Assembly (NCBI GenBank): GCA_947487205.1 | Contig: CANKVU010000017.1 | Span: 1-64,000, forward strand | DNA from: an uncultured Paracoccaceae bacterium | GTDB lineage: Bacteria > Pseudomonadota > Alphaproteobacteria > Rhodobacterales > Rhodobacteraceae | DNA: 64,000 nucleotides | Reading direction: 5' to 3' | In this document: positions 49,216-59,158 of the stretch, piece after piece | How the letters are laid out: each line of letters starts with the position of its first letter | Numbering within the stretch: the stretch's first letter is position 1 | The notes under the pieces: model-generated | Told to the model about the DNA's origin: nothing | What the model saw: only the letters and a program-made list of their open reading frames with translations | Databases searched by the model: none | Translations under genes and position numbers: made by a program

Positions 49216-51320
49216 TGCGCGCGATCCTCTCCGCACTCCTCGTCGCTCTGATGCCGGCGGCGGCGGCGGCGCAGCAGGCGACCCTTGTGGCCGACAGCGT
49301 TCGGCTGGAACGCGACCGCCTGCTGATCGCCGAAGGCGAGGTTCAGGTCGCGTATGAGGGGCAGGTCCTGAACGCCACCCGCGTCACCTACGACCGCGAA
49401 ACCGAACGGCTGGACATCGCCGGTCCGATCACGCTGACGGACGGCCCGGATACGGTTGTACTGGCCGACAGCGCGGCGCTCGATGCCGACCTCCGGAACG
49501 GGATTCTAAGGTCGGCCCGTCTTGTGCTGAACCGGCAATTGCAGCTGGCGGCCACGCAGATCGCGCGCGTGGGGGATAGATACGTGCAGCTGTCCAACAC
49601 GGTCGCCTCGTCGTGCGAGATTTGCGCGGGCAGCGGGACGCCCACCTGGGAGATCCGGGCCCGACGGGTGATCCACGACCGGCAGGAACGGTTGATCTAC
49701 TTCGACCGGGCGAGTTTTCGCGTGTTCGGGCTTCCGGTGGCCTATTTCCCGCGGCTGACGCTTCCCGCCCCGGACCGGCGGCGCAAGGCGGGCTTCCTGA
49801 TCCCGCGATTGGCGTTTAACAGCCGTTTGTCCATGGGGGTAAAGCTGCCCTATTTCCAGCCGCTCGGCCCCCATGCCGACCTGACGCTTACCCCTTATGT
49901 CTCGTCCAACACCCGCACGCTTGAGGGACGGTATCGCCAGACCTTCGCGGCCGGGGCAATCAACGTGAATGCCGCCGTGTCGCAGGACGATCTGCAACCC
50001 GGACAGGAGCGGTGGTACCTGCTGGCCCGCGGCGGCTTTCTGGTGCCGCGCGACTTCCGATTGGAATTCGACATCCAGGCGGCGTCTGATGATTCCTACA
50101 TCTTCGACTACGATTACGATTTCCAGGACACGCTGACGAGCGAAGTGCGCCTGATCCGCGCCGACCGGGACACGCTGCTGCGTGCCCGCGTGACGCAGTA
50201 CGAAACCTTGCGCGCGGCCGAAAAGCGGATCGAGGACGAATTGCCGTCGGTCGTCACCGACATCGTCGGCGAGCGCCGGATCGCGATGGGCGCTGGAGAG
50301 GTGCGACTGGGTTTCGACGCCGCGGTGATCGGTCGTTCTTCGGACGAACCCGGCCCGGGGCGCGACGTTGTGACGGTAGGCGCGGAGGCACAGTATCTCG
50401 ATCGGCGAGTGCTTGGCCCCGGCCTTGTCTGGCGCAACCGGGCGCGCGTGGCCAGCCGGTTCTACCGCACCGAGCAGGATCCAGATTTCGCCACCGAGAG
50501 CGCGCGCCTGACCGGTGCGGTCTCGACCCAGCTGTCGCTGCCACTCGCTCGGACCGGTCCGGGGGGAACGCAGCATCTGGTGGAACCTGTCGTCGCCTTG
50601 ACCTGGGCCGACCAGAGCGACGCGGAAATCCCCAACGAGGACAGCGTGATTGTCGAACTTGACGAGGGCAATCTGTTCTCGCTGGGCCGTTTCCCCGGCG
50701 ACGACACGGTGGAGACCGGGCTGCGCGCGGATCTGGGCTTGCGCTATGCTGGTCGCTTTCCGGGCGGAACCGCGGTCGATCTGACCCTGGGGCGGATCGT
50801 GCGCGCCGAGGCCTCGGACGATTTCGCTACCGAAACGGGTTTGGCCGGGCGCCGGTCCGACTGGTTGGCGGCGGCCCGACTGCAATTCGGCACCCGCGTG
50901 GACGTGACCAGCCGAATGCTCTTCGACGACAATCTGGAAGCCCGTAGTTCCCAGACCCGGATGACGTACCGACAGGGTCCCTTCAGCGTGCTCGGCTCCT
51001 ACAACTGGCTCGCCGCCGAGCCGCAGGAGAACCGACCCGACGATATCGACGAGGTGAAGCTGTCCACCACGCTGCGGATCGGCCGCCACTGGGTCACCGG
51101 TCTATCGGGCCGCTACGATTTCGGTGAGAACGAATCCTCCGAGGCGGCCCTGTCGCTGAGGTACCGCACCGAATGCCTGCGCGCCGGCGCGATTCTGAGG
51201 CGGAAGTTCACCGAGACCGCGACCATCCGCCCCGCGACAACGTTCAACTTTGGCGTCGAACTGGTCGGTTTCGGCGCCGACCCCACCGGTGGCGCCTTTC
51301 GCCGGACATGCAGCGGGTGA
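49215..51320 (+). CDS. lptD: LPS assembly protein LptD
   Basis: Outer-membrane beta-barrel that inserts lipopolysaccharide into the outer leaflet. The 701-residue product has a signal peptide (about 1-20, ending AAAAAQQ), an OstA-like N-terminal domain, and a long barrel of alternating strands. Cysteines sit in CEIC (about residue 134) and near the C-terminus (TECLRAG and RRTCSG), which could make the domain-to-barrel disulfides known for LptD. It starts at the ATG overlapping the lptG stop as TGATG. Confidence 0.94.
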   Translation: MRAILSALLVALMPAAAAAQQATLVADSVRLERDRLLIAEGEVQVAYEGQVLNATRVTYDRETERLDIAGPITLTDGPDTVVLADSAALDADLRNGILRSARLVLNRQLQLAATQIARVGDRYVQLSNTVASSCEICAGSGTPTWEIRARRVIHDRQERLIYFDRASFRVFGLPVAYFPRLTLPAPDRRRKAGFLIPRLAFNSRLSMGVKLPYFQPLGPHADLTLTPYVSSNTRTLEGRYRQTFAAGAINVNAAVSQDDLQPGQERWYLLARGGFLVPRDFRLEFDIQAASDDSYIFDYDYDFQDTLTSEVRLIRADRDTLLRARVTQYETLRAAEKRIEDELPSVVTDIVGERRIAMGAGEVRLGFDAAVIGRSSDEPGPGRDVVTVGAEAQYLDRRVLGPGLVWRNRARVASRFYRTEQDPDFATESARLTGAVSTQLSLPLARTGPGGTQHLVEPVVALTWADQSDAEIPNEDSVIVELDEGNLFSLGRFPGDDTVETGLRADLGLRYAGRFPGGTAVDLTLGRIVRAEASDDFATETGLAGRRSDWLAAARLQFGTRVDVTSRMLFDDNLEARSSQTRMTYRQGPFSVLGSYNWLAAEPQENRPDDIDEVKLSTTLRIGRHWVTGLSGRYDFGENESSEAALSLRYRTECLRAGAILRRKFTETATIRPATTFNFGVELVGFGADPTGGAFRRTCSG

Positions 51321-51363
51321 TATGCCCGCACCGAACCCCATACGACGCCCGAGGGAGACCCCG

Positions 51364-52578
51364 ATGATGCGCTTGACCGCCCTCGCCTTGACCGGCCTGA
51401 TGGCCCTAGCCGCGCCCGCCGCGGCGCAATCGCTTTTTGCGCCTGTCGCGCATGTGGACGGCGCCGTCGTTACCGCGTTCGAAGTCGGTCAGCGCCAGCG
51501 GATGCTGCAGATCTTCGGCGCCCCGGAAACGAGCGCCGAGGATGCCCGGGACGACCTGATCGACGAGCGCCTGCAGCTGGCCGAAGCGGAACGTCTGGGC
51601 ATCGCCGTAACGCCCGAGGAATTGGCGGAGGGCATGGCGGAGTTCGCAGGCCGGGCGCAGCTCGGCGTCGACGAGTTCGTCGGTAGGTTGAATGATGCCG
51701 GCGTGGCCGTTGAATCCTATGAGGATTTCGTCCGCGCGGGGATCGCTTGGCGCGAGGTCGTCGCCCAGCGGTTCGGCAACGGGCAGACCCAGGTCGCGCC
51801 GGACGAGGTCGAGCGGGCTGCGGCCGCGCCGCCGGAACCCGCGTTGCGCGTCCTTCTGAACGAGATCATCATTCCCGCCGACAGGCCGGAACGCGCGCAA
51901 CGGGCCCAGTCCCTCGTGCCTGAAATCTCCGCGATCAGCACTTATGCCGGTTTTGCCCAAGCCGCGCGCAATTACTCCGCCACGCCGTCGCGAGAGCGCG
52001 GCGGTGCGATCGATTGGCTACGCCTGGACGAGTTGCCGCCGCAGATCGCGCAGATCCTACGTGGCCTGTCCCCGGGGGAGGTGTCCCCGCCGGTTTCACT
52101 TCCCAACGCGGTTGCGTTCTTCCAGCTTCGGGAACTGGGCGAGGTGACCGCGCAGACGCGTCCCACGACCCTCGAGTATGCGACTCTGACGCTGCCCGGG
52201 GGCCGGTCGCCCCAAGCGCTGGCCGAGGCCGGACGGATCGCGGCGCGCGTGGATACGTGCGACGACCTCTACGGCGTGGCCCGTGACCTGCCTCCGGAAC
52301 AGCTTCGGCGCGAGAGCCTTCCCCTGAGCCAGATCCCGGACGAAACGCGTCTGGAACTGGCGAAGCTCGACCCGGGCGAGATCTCCACCGGTCTCACCGC
52401 TTCCGGGTGGCAGACCCTGAGGGTCCTGATGCTTTGCGATCGGTCCTACCGGGCTGCCGACGCGGACGAACCGGACCTCGGCGCCGTCCAGAGAGGGCTC
52501 GTCAACCAGCGCGTCGCGCAAAAATCCGAGAACCTGCTTGCGGAATTGCGCGCCAACGCCGCGATCCGCCTGGAATGA
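51364..52578 (+). CDS. surA: periplasmic peptidyl-prolyl isomerase, SurA-like
   Basis: Chaperone and isomerase for outer-membrane proteins, including the barrel of LptD encoded just before it. The 404-residue product has a signal peptide (about 1-21), a SurA N-terminal helical domain (about 45-140) and one evident parvulin-type PPIC domain (about 160-265). The second isomerase domain is degenerate. The start is a double ATG (51364/51367) after AGGGAGA. Its stop overlaps the pdxA start as ATGA, the same surA-pdxA-rsmA order as in E. coli. Confidence 0.9.
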   Translation: MMRLTALALTGLMALAAPAAAQSLFAPVAHVDGAVVTAFEVGQRQRMLQIFGAPETSAEDARDDLIDERLQLAEAERLGIAVTPEELAEGMAEFAGRAQLGVDEFVGRLNDAGVAVESYEDFVRAGIAWREVVAQRFGNGQTQVAPDEVERAAAAPPEPALRVLLNEIIIPADRPERAQRAQSLVPEISAISTYAGFAQAARNYSATPSRERGGAIDWLRLDELPPQIAQILRGLSPGEVSPPVSLPNAVAFFQLRELGEVTAQTRPTTLEYATLTLPGGRSPQALAEAGRIAARVDTCDDLYGVARDLPPEQLRRESLPLSQIPDETRLELAKLDPGEISTGLTASGWQTLRVLMLCDRSYRAADADEPDLGAVQRGLVNQRVAQKSENLLAELRANAAIRLE

Positions 52579-53549
52579 CGCTGCCGCTTGCGCTCACCTG
52601 CGGCGAGCCGGCGGGGGTCGGCCCGGAAGTCGCGGCGCGCGCCTGGGAAATTCTCCGGGACGCGCTCCCCTTCTTCTATCTCGGTGCGGCGGCACACCTG
52701 CCGCCGGGGACCCCGACCGTCGAGATCGCGGAGGCGGCCGAGGCATCGGCGGCGTCACGCCACGGCGTGCCTGTGCTGCCCCACCACATGCCCGGCCCGG
52801 CAATGCCCGGACGTCCCGATCCCGCTCAGGCGCCGGCTGTGATCGAGGTGATCGCCAGGGCCGTCGACATGGCAAAGGGGGGATGCGTGGCGGGGATCTG
52901 CACCCTGCCCATCCACAAGAAGGCACTCATCGACGGGGCGAATTTCGCCTATCCTGGCCATACCGAATATCTGGCGGCCCTGGCCGGCGTCGACCGGGTG
53001 GTGATGATGCTGGCCTGCGAGGCGTTGCGGGTGGTGCCCGCGACGATCCACATTCCCCTCGCCGAAGTACCAAGATCCCTGACGCCCAAGCTGCTTGAAG
53101 AGACGATCCGCATCACGCATGCCGCGCTCCGGCGCGATTTCGGCATCCCGGCGCCCAGAATTGCGGTGGCGGGACTCAACCCCCATGCCGGCGAGGGCGG
53201 CGGCATCGGCCAGGCCGAGGTGGACTGGATCGCACCGCTGGTCGAGCGTTTGCGCGTCGAAGGGCTGGACCTTCGCGGACCGGCCTCGGCCGACACGATG
53301 TTTCACGCCGAGGCGCGGGCGACCTACGACGCCGCAGTGGCGATGTACCACGATCAGGCGCTGATCCCCATCAAGACAATCGACTTCGCCGGGGGCGTGA
53401 ACGTGACACTGGGTCTGCCCTTCGTTCGCACCTCGCCCGATCACGGGACTGCCTTCGACATCGCGGGCACGGGACGGGCCAACCCAACCTCAACGGTTGC
53501 GGCCCTGCGCCTGGCAATGCGGATGGCGCGCGCGCGGGGCGTGGCCTGA
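52575..53549 (+). CDS. pdxA: 4-hydroxythreonine-4-phosphate dehydrogenase
   Basis: NAD-dependent step of pyridoxal phosphate synthesis. The 324-residue product has [11 protein letters not shown] near the start. The metal-binding His residues lie in [17 protein letters not shown] and MYHDQALIP, and the end is [21 protein letters not shown]. Its length is slightly below the E. coli form. It overlaps surA (ATGA) and rsmA (TGATG). Confidence 0.95.
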   Translation: MTLPLALTCGEPAGVGPEVAARAWEILRDALPFFYLGAAAHLPPGTPTVEIAEAAEASAASRHGVPVLPHHMPGPAMPGRPDPAQAPAVIEVIARAVDMAKGGCVAGICTLPIHKKALIDGANFAYPGHTEYLAALAGVDRVVMMLACEALRVVPATIHIPLAEVPRSLTPKLLEETIRITHAALRRDFGIPAPRIAVAGLNPHAGEGGGIGQAEVDWIAPLVERLRVEGLDLRGPASADTMFHAEARATYDAAVAMYHDQALIPIKTIDFAGGVNVTLGLPFVRTSPDHGTAFDIAGTGRANPTSTVAALRLAMRMARARGVA

Positions 53550-54391
53550 TGGCAACGATCGACGGTCTTCCGCCGCTTGGGACGGTCATCGCCGCGCATG
53601 GCCTTTCGGCCCGGAAGGCGCTGGGACAGAACTTCCTGCTGGATCTGAACCTGACAGCCAAGATCGCGCGACAGGCCGGAGACCTTGCCGGATCGGACGT
53701 CCTGGAGGTCGGGCCGGGGCCCGGCGGACTGACGCGCGGATTGCTGGCCGAAGGCGCGCGCCGCGTCCTTGTGGTGGAAAAGGACGCCCGCTGCATCCCG
53801 CCCCTGGAGGAGATCCGCGCCGCGTATCCCGACCGCCTCGAGATCCTGCGCGCCGACGCCCTTGATCTGGATCCCCTGGCGCACCTCTCACCGCCGGTCC
53901 TGATCGTGTCCAACCTGCCCTACAATGTCGGCACCGAATTGCTGACGCGCTGGCTCGACACGCCGGACTGGCCGCCGTTCTGGACCTCTCTAACGCTCAT
54001 GTTTCAGCGGGAGGTCGCCGAACGGATCGTCGCCGTTCCGGGAAACAAAGCCTATGGTCGGCTCGCCGTCCTCGCCCAATGGCGGTCGGACCCTCGGATC
54101 GTGATGGAACTGCCGCCCGAAGCGTTCACGCCCCCACCCAAGGTCCGGTCCGCCGTGGTTCATGTCACCGCGCGGGCCGTGCCGCGATACCCAGCGGACG
54201 CGCGGACGCTGTTCCGGGTAACGAAGGCGGCCTTCGGCCAACGGCGCAAGATGCTGCGTGCAAGCCTGAAGGGGCTCGCGCCCGATATCGAGGATCGGCT
54301 GCGAACCGCCGGCATTGCCCCGACGGACCGGGCGGAACGCCTGTCCCTCGAGGCATTCTGCGCCTTGGCGCGAGAGATTTCTCGTAGCTGA
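53549..54391 (+). CDS. rsmA: 16S rRNA dimethyladenosine transferase
   Basis: Dimethylates two adjacent adenosines in the 3' hairpin of 16S rRNA. The 280-residue product has [12 protein letters not shown], the SAM-binding loop [16 protein letters not shown], and the catalytic NLPYNVG. A helical C-terminal domain with [14 protein letters not shown] completes it. It is the last gene of the lpt-surA-pdxA unit and converges on the DUF4167 gene after 18 bases. Confidence 0.96.
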   Translation: MATIDGLPPLGTVIAAHGLSARKALGQNFLLDLNLTAKIARQAGDLAGSDVLEVGPGPGGLTRGLLAEGARRVLVVEKDARCIPPLEEIRAAYPDRLEILRADALDLDPLAHLSPPVLIVSNLPYNVGTELLTRWLDTPDWPPFWTSLTLMFQREVAERIVAVPGNKAYGRLAVLAQWRSDPRIVMELPPEAFTPPPKVRSAVVHVTARAVPRYPADARTLFRVTKAAFGQRRKMLRASLKGLAPDIEDRLRTAGIAPTDRAERLSLEAFCALAREISRS

Positions 54392-54409
54392 AGACAGACC
54401 GCTGCGAAC

Positions 54410-55174
54410 CTATTCGGCGGCCTGGGTCTCTCCACCGCCCTCGGCGCCGCCATCGTTCTCGTCGCCGCCCGTCTGGGGCTTCTCGGCGCGCGGCTTGCGG
54501 GGGCGACGCTTCGGCTTGTCCTCGGGCGTCTCGACAAGGCCGCTTTCGGGCTCCTGCCCGGGATCGATCACGTCGTTCTCTTGAGGTGCCTTCTCGGCGC
54601 GCGGCTTGCGGGTCCGCCGCTTGGGCTTTTCCGGCGCCGGCTGACCGGCCTCTTCGGGTGCGTCCTGCGCCGGCTGCGTCGACTCGACGGGTGCCTCGGC
54701 GCCACGGGCGGCGTCGTCCTGCCGGGCGCCCCGGTCCGGGCGTTGTCCACCACCCTGCTGGGCGCGGTCGTCTTGCCGGTTGCTGTCCTGTCGGCCGGCT
54801 TCGCCGCCCTGCTGACCGCCACCGTTATCTCCTGACTGGCCATTGCCGCCGCCATCGCCCGACTGGGCGTTTTGCTGCTGGCGATCCCGGTTCTGCTGCT
54901 CGGCCTGGTCGCGGCGCTGATCGACCTCGCGCTGGGCCTCGGCGAGCATTCTCGTGTAATGTTCGGCGTGCTGGGCGAAGTTTTCCGCCGCGACGCGGTC
55001 GTTGGACAGTTGCGCGTCCCGGGTCAGCTGGTTGTACTTGTCGATGATCTGTTGCGGCGTGCCGCGGACCTTGCCCTCGGGGCCGGAACTGTCGAAGACC
55101 CGGTTGAGGATGTTTCCGCCAGAGGGACGGTTGCGGTTGTTCTTGGACCGCGAGCGTTTGTTAGAGGATCGCAT
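54410..55174 (-). CDS. DUF4167 domain protein
   Basis: The 254-residue product begins with an Arg/Lys/Asn-rich segment (MRSSNKRSRSKNNRNR) and then the DUF4167 core (about 20-85): NILNRVFDSSGPEGKVRGT, QQIIDKYNQLTRDAQLSNDRVAAENFAQHAEHYTR in pieces. The rest is disordered: Gln/Gly/Asn repeats, then two similar KPKRR(T/P)RKPRAEK blocks. The domain is widespread in alphaproteobacteria and of unknown role; the basic repeats suggest nucleic-acid contact. Here it is downstream of prfA-prmC, separated by 235 bases. Confidence 0.88.
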   Translation of the reverse strand: MRSSNKRSRSKNNRNRPSGGNILNRVFDSSGPEGKVRGTPQQIIDKYNQLTRDAQLSNDRVAAENFAQHAEHYTRMLAEAQREVDQRRDQAEQQNRDRQQQNAQSGDGGGNGQSGDNGGGQQGGEAGRQDSNRQDDRAQQGGGQRPDRGARQDDAARGAEAPVESTQPAQDAPEEAGQPAPEKPKRRTRKPRAEKAPQENDVIDPGQEPESGLVETPEDKPKRRPRKPRAEKPQTGGDENDGGAEGGGETQAAE

Positions 55175-55290
55175 GTCGGAGGGGGTTCCGGCCTTTGATA
55201 TGATGTAGGGCGTATCATCGCCGCTTGCAGCCTACGAACCGGTGGGAACAGCGGGCGGCACGGCGGCATGGTCTGGCAGTGCCAGCGGCA

Positions 55291-55308
55291 GACGCGCATC
55301 TGCGCGTC
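55291..55308. repeat. 8-base inverted repeat between prmC and DUF4167 gene
   Basis: GACGCGCA, two bases, TGCGCGTC form a perfect palindrome about 100 bases after the prmC stop and about 115 before the DUF4167 start. It could be a terminator for prmC (no T-run seen) or a protein-binding site. Confidence 0.4.
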
Positions 55309-55409
55309 ACACCGTCTGCATAACCTGCAAAACATGTATGGCCCCGTTTGGCAAGCCGTTTATCCCATTCAGCCCGCATTTGCGCCGGGAAACACCACGG
55401 CGGAACGAC

Positions 55410-56255
55410 CTAATCGTGCGATCCGGGCCATGTGGCGGCCACGACGCGATCGCGCCCGCCAAGGTCGGGAAAGACGGCGACATCCGCGAAACCCGCGGCG
55501 TCCAGCAGCGCCGAGGCCGCGCGGCCCTGACGCCAGCCGATTTCCAAGAGGAGCCGGCCGCCGGGACGGAGATGCGCGCCCGCCCCTTCGGCGATCCTTT
55601 GGACCGCCCCGAGCCCGTCACCGCCGGGCGAAAGCGCAAGGATCGGGTCGTGCGCCGCAACGTCGATCGGCAGAGACGCCATCTCGTCCTCGGCGATGTA
55701 GGGAGGGTTCGAAACGATCAGATCGAAGGTTTCCCGCACCTCCCCGAACCAGTCCGAGCGGGCAAAGGTTGCGCGGGAGGAAAGGCCGAGCCGCATGGCG
55801 TTGTCCCGGGCCACGTCGAGGGCCGCCTCCGAGATATCGGTTCCAAGGCCGCTGGCGCTCGAACGCTCGTGCAGGAGGCTGAGCAGGATGCAGCCTGAGC
55901 CGGTACCGAGATCGAGGACCCGGTCGAACGGTCCGGCGAGCCCCATGCTGACAAGGGTCTCGGTGTCGGGCCGGGGATCGAGCACGTCGGGCGTAATGCG
56001 AAAGCTGTGGCGCCAGAACCCCCGGAATCCGATGATGCGGGAAACCGGCTCCCCCGCCGCCCTGCGCTCCAGCACGGCCGCGTAAGTTTCCCGCAGGGCA
56101 TCGTCGGAATGCGCGTCCTCGGCCAGCCTGTGCAGGGCCTCGCGGGGCAGGCCCGCGGCATGGGCCAGAAGGATCCGTGCCTCTCGACCGGGATCAGGCA
56201 CATGGGCGAGCCGTTGCCTCCCCTCGGAAAGGAGGTCGCGGAGGGGGTCGCTCAT
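55410..56255 (-). CDS. prmC: release factor glutamine methyltransferase
   Basis: N5-methylates the Gln of the GGQ motif in release factors 1 and 2. The 281-residue product has a helical N-terminal domain, the SAM-binding [16 protein letters not shown] and the NPPY motif ([12 protein letters not shown]). Its ATG overlaps the prfA stop (ATGA), so it is made together with its substrate RF1. A much longer upstream frame is antisense noise over prfA. Confidence 0.95.
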   Translation of the reverse strand: MSDPLRDLLSEGRQRLAHVPDPGREARILLAHAAGLPREALHRLAEDAHSDDALRETYAAVLERRAAGEPVSRIIGFRGFWRHSFRITPDVLDPRPDTETLVSMGLAGPFDRVLDLGTGSGCILLSLLHERSSASGLGTDISEAALDVARDNAMRLGLSSRATFARSDWFGEVRETFDLIVSNPPYIAEDEMASLPIDVAAHDPILALSPGGDGLGAVQRIAEGAGAHLRPGGRLLLEIGWRQGRAASALLDAAGFADVAVFPDLGGRDRVVAATWPGSHD

Positions 56256-57301
56256 CCCTCCATCTCGGCCAGGCGGGCGGCCTGGTCCTCGGCGACGAGG
56301 GCGTCGATCACCTCGGACAGGTCGCCCTGCATCACCTGGTCGAGCTTGTAGAGCGTGAGGTTGATGCGGTGATCGGTCAGGCGCCCCTGGGGAAAGTTGT
56401 AGGTACGGATCCGCTCGGAGCGGTCGCCCGAGCCGACCTGCGCCTTGCGGGCATCGGCGCGCTCCGTCGCGGCCTTGCGCCGTTCCATGTCGAACAGGCG
56501 CGCCCGAAGGACATCCATGGCGATTTCGCGGTTCCGATGCTGGGATTTCTCGGAGGATGTGACGACGAGGCCGGTCGGAACGTGGGTGATCCGCACGGCC
56601 GAATCGGTCGTGTTGACATGCTGGCCACCGGCCCCGCTCGACCGCATCGTATCGATGCGCAGGTCGTTCGGATCGATGCGGAGGTCGACCTCCTGCGCCT
56701 CCGGCAGGACCGCGACGGTCGCGGCGGAGGTATGGATGCGGCCGCCAGATTCCGTCGCCGGGACGCGCTGGACCCGGTGGACGCCGGATTCGAACTTCAA
56801 TCGCGCAAAGACGCCGTCGCCCTTCACGTTGGCGACGAGCTCCTTGAGGCCGCCGAGCTCGGTCTCCTGCCGCTCGACCACGTCGAAGCGCCACCCCTGC
56901 CCTTCGGCGAAGCGCTGGTACATCCGCATGAGGTCGCCGGCAAAGAGCGCCGCCTCCTCGCCGCCGGTTCCGGGACGGATCTCGAGGATGGCGGGCCGGG
57001 AATCTGCGACGTCGCGGGGCAGGAGCGCGCGACGCAGCTGTTGCTCCAGATCCGCGCGACAATCTTCCAACCGGGGCAGCTCTTCCTCTGCCAGCGGCCG
57101 CATCTCGGGGTCGTCGAGCATCGCACGGGCCTGCGCGATCTCGGCGTTGAGCGCACGCCAGTCGCGCGCGGCCTCCACCACCGGACGGAGTTCGGCGTAT
57201 TCGCGCCCCTGCCGGGCGAGATCGCCGCCGCCCTCGGACATCGCCGCCTCGAGATACTCGAACCGGGCGATGATCTGATCCAGTCGCTCTTCGGGAACCA
57301 T
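56252..57301 (-). CDS. prfA: peptide chain release factor 1
   Basis: Recognises UAA and UAG and triggers peptide release. The 349-residue product has the catalytic [17 protein letters not shown]. The stop-codon reading loop lies before it, and the [18 protein letters not shown] segment follows. I start at [11 protein letters not shown], six residues after an earlier ATG, since RF1 homology begins there. It is the first gene of prfA-prmC and divergent from the dpp operon. Confidence 0.95.
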   Translation of the reverse strand: MVPEERLDQIIARFEYLEAAMSEGGGDLARQGREYAELRPVVEAARDWRALNAEIAQARAMLDDPEMRPLAEEELPRLEDCRADLEQQLRRALLPRDVADSRPAILEIRPGTGGEEAALFAGDLMRMYQRFAEGQGWRFDVVERQETELGGLKELVANVKGDGVFARLKFESGVHRVQRVPATESGGRIHTSAATVAVLPEAQEVDLRIDPNDLRIDTMRSSGAGGQHVNTTDSAVRITHVPTGLVVTSSEKSQHRNREIAMDVLRARLFDMERRKAATERADARKAQVGSGDRSERIRTYNFPQGRLTDHRINLTLYKLDQVMQGDLSEVIDALVAEDQAARLAEMEG

Positions 57302-57454
57302 GGCGCCGTCATGCCACAATGCCCGCCCCGGTCAAGCCATCGCACCGGCCTGCCGTCGCGGCGGCACTGGACCATCCCGCGATCCCCTGCAAAACTCCGC
57401 GACAGGAGAGCCGGACGCCACGATCCGGCAAGACACCTGACAGGGAACAGCTCG

Positions 57455-59026
57455 ATGATCTACCGAACCTCGCTCGCGGCCTCGGCCCTCCTTCTGGGGA
57501 TGGTGGGGGCGGCCCACGCGCAGCAGACGCTCGTCTATTGCTCAGAAGGCAGCCCCGAGGGATTCGATCCCGCGCTCTATACCGCCGGCACCACCTTCGA
57601 CGCCTCGTCCCACACCGTCTACAACCAGCTTGCCGAGTTCGAGACGGGCACCACCAACGTGGTCCCGGGCCTGGCCGAAAGCTGGGAGGTATCCGACGAC
57701 GGGACGAGCTATACGTTCACCCTGCGCGAGGGCGTACAGTTCCACTCCAACGACCAATTCACCCCATCGCGGCCGATGAACGCCGACGACGTGATCTACA
57801 CGTTCGAGCGGCAGCAGGGCGAAGGATCGTGGGAATACTACAACGCCATGTCGATGCCCGACCTGATCGAATCGATCGAGAAGGTCGACGACATGACGGT
57901 CCGGTTCAATTTGACACGCCCCGAGGCGCCGTTCATCGCCAACATGGCCATGGATTTCGCCTCCATCGTGTCGAAGGAATACGCCGACCAGATGGAGGAG
58001 GCGGGAACGCCCGGCGCCTTGAACCAGCGTCCCATCGGCACCGGTCCCTTCGTGTTCGAGGATTATCAGACCGACGCGGTCATCCGATACATCAAGAACG
58101 AGGATTACTGGAAGGAGGGCGAGCCGAAGGTCGACAACCTCGTCTTTGCCATCACGCCCGACGCGAGCGTGCGTCTGCAGCGCCTGCAGGCGGGCGAATG
58201 CCACGTCATGCCCTACCCCAACCCGGCCGACATCGACTCGATCCAGTCCAACACCGACCTCGAGATGCTCCAGCAGGAGGGGCTAAACGTTGGCTATCTC
58301 GCATACAACACCACGCAGGAGCCCTTCGACGATCCGCAGGTCCGCCGTGCCCTGAACATGGCGATCGACAAGGAGGGGATCATCGACGTGATCTTCCAGG
58401 GTTACGGCGAGATCGCCAAGAACCCGATCCCGCCGACCATGTGGGGATACAACGACAGCATCGAGGACGACCCCTACGACCCCGAGCAGGCGCGCCAGAT
58501 GCTGGCCGATGCGGGCGTCGAGGATCTCTCGATGCGGATCTGGGCGATGCCGGTCCAGCGCCCCTACAACCCCAACGCGCGGCGCATGGCCGAGCTGATC
58601 CAAGAGGACTTTTCCGAGGTCGGGGTGGATGTGGAGATCGTCTCTTATGAATGGGGCGAGTATCTTGAGCGCAGCCGGGCCGAGGACCGCGACGGCGCGG
58701 TGCTGCTGGGCTGGACCGGGGACAATGGCGACCCGGACAACTTCCTCGCCGTGCTCCTGGGCTGCGACGCGGTCGGCAACTCTAACCGCGCGCAATGGTG
58801 CAACGAGGAGTTCGACGGCCTGGTGCAGGAGGCCAAGACGATTTCCGATCAGTCGGAACGCGCCAAGCTCTACGAAGAGGCGCAAGTTGTCTTCAAGGAT
58901 CAGGCACCCTGGGCAACGATCGCCCATTCCGTCGTGTTCATGCCGATCCGGTCCGAGGTCGAGGGTTACATCATCCACCCGCTGGGCGGGCATCTGTTCG
59001 ACACCGTGTCCCTGAACCAGGAGTGA
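57455..59026 (+). CDS. dppA: dipeptide ABC transporter substrate-binding protein
   Basis: Periplasmic receptor of a peptide importer (family 5 extracellular solute-binding protein). The 523-residue product has a signal peptide (about 1-22, AHAQQ) and the DppA-like start LVYCSEGSPEGFDPALYT. The mature protein follows the DppA/SBP5 pattern to the end (VEGYIIHPLG and so on). Extra Cys pairs (GECHVMP and LGCDAVG...WCNEEFD) fit the DppA disulfide layout. It is the first gene of the operon. DppA also binds heme or aminolevulinate in some bacteria, so the ligand is not fixed. Confidence 0.93.
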   Translation: MIYRTSLAASALLLGMVGAAHAQQTLVYCSEGSPEGFDPALYTAGTTFDASSHTVYNQLAEFETGTTNVVPGLAESWEVSDDGTSYTFTLREGVQFHSNDQFTPSRPMNADDVIYTFERQQGEGSWEYYNAMSMPDLIESIEKVDDMTVRFNLTRPEAPFIANMAMDFASIVSKEYADQMEEAGTPGALNQRPIGTGPFVFEDYQTDAVIRYIKNEDYWKEGEPKVDNLVFAITPDASVRLQRLQAGECHVMPYPNPADIDSIQSNTDLEMLQQEGLNVGYLAYNTTQEPFDDPQVRRALNMAIDKEGIIDVIFQGYGEIAKNPIPPTMWGYNDSIEDDPYDPEQARQMLADAGVEDLSMRIWAMPVQRPYNPNARRMAELIQEDFSEVGVDVEIVSYEWGEYLERSRAEDRDGAVLLGWTGDNGDPDNFLAVLLGCDAVGNSNRAQWCNEEFDGLVQEAKTISDQSERAKLYEEAQVVFKDQAPWATIAHSVVFMPIRSEVEGYIIHPLGGHLFDTVSLNQE

Positions 59027-59158
59027 CGTCCACCGGCCGGACCCCCACGACGGGGCCCGGCCGGATGCCCGGGGCGGAGGGGCTTGCACCCGCATGATCC
59101 CCGCCCTACCCGGAGCCGTCCTTCCTGCCCCAGCCAAGACCGAGCCAAGGGTGATCCG

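Noticed and set aside
56256..57062. Long N-terminal extension of prmC, and the matching extension of dppA over the prfA region
   Set aside because: Both overlap prfA in other frames. The true starts are the ATG overlapping the prfA stop and the ATG giving the DppA signal peptide.
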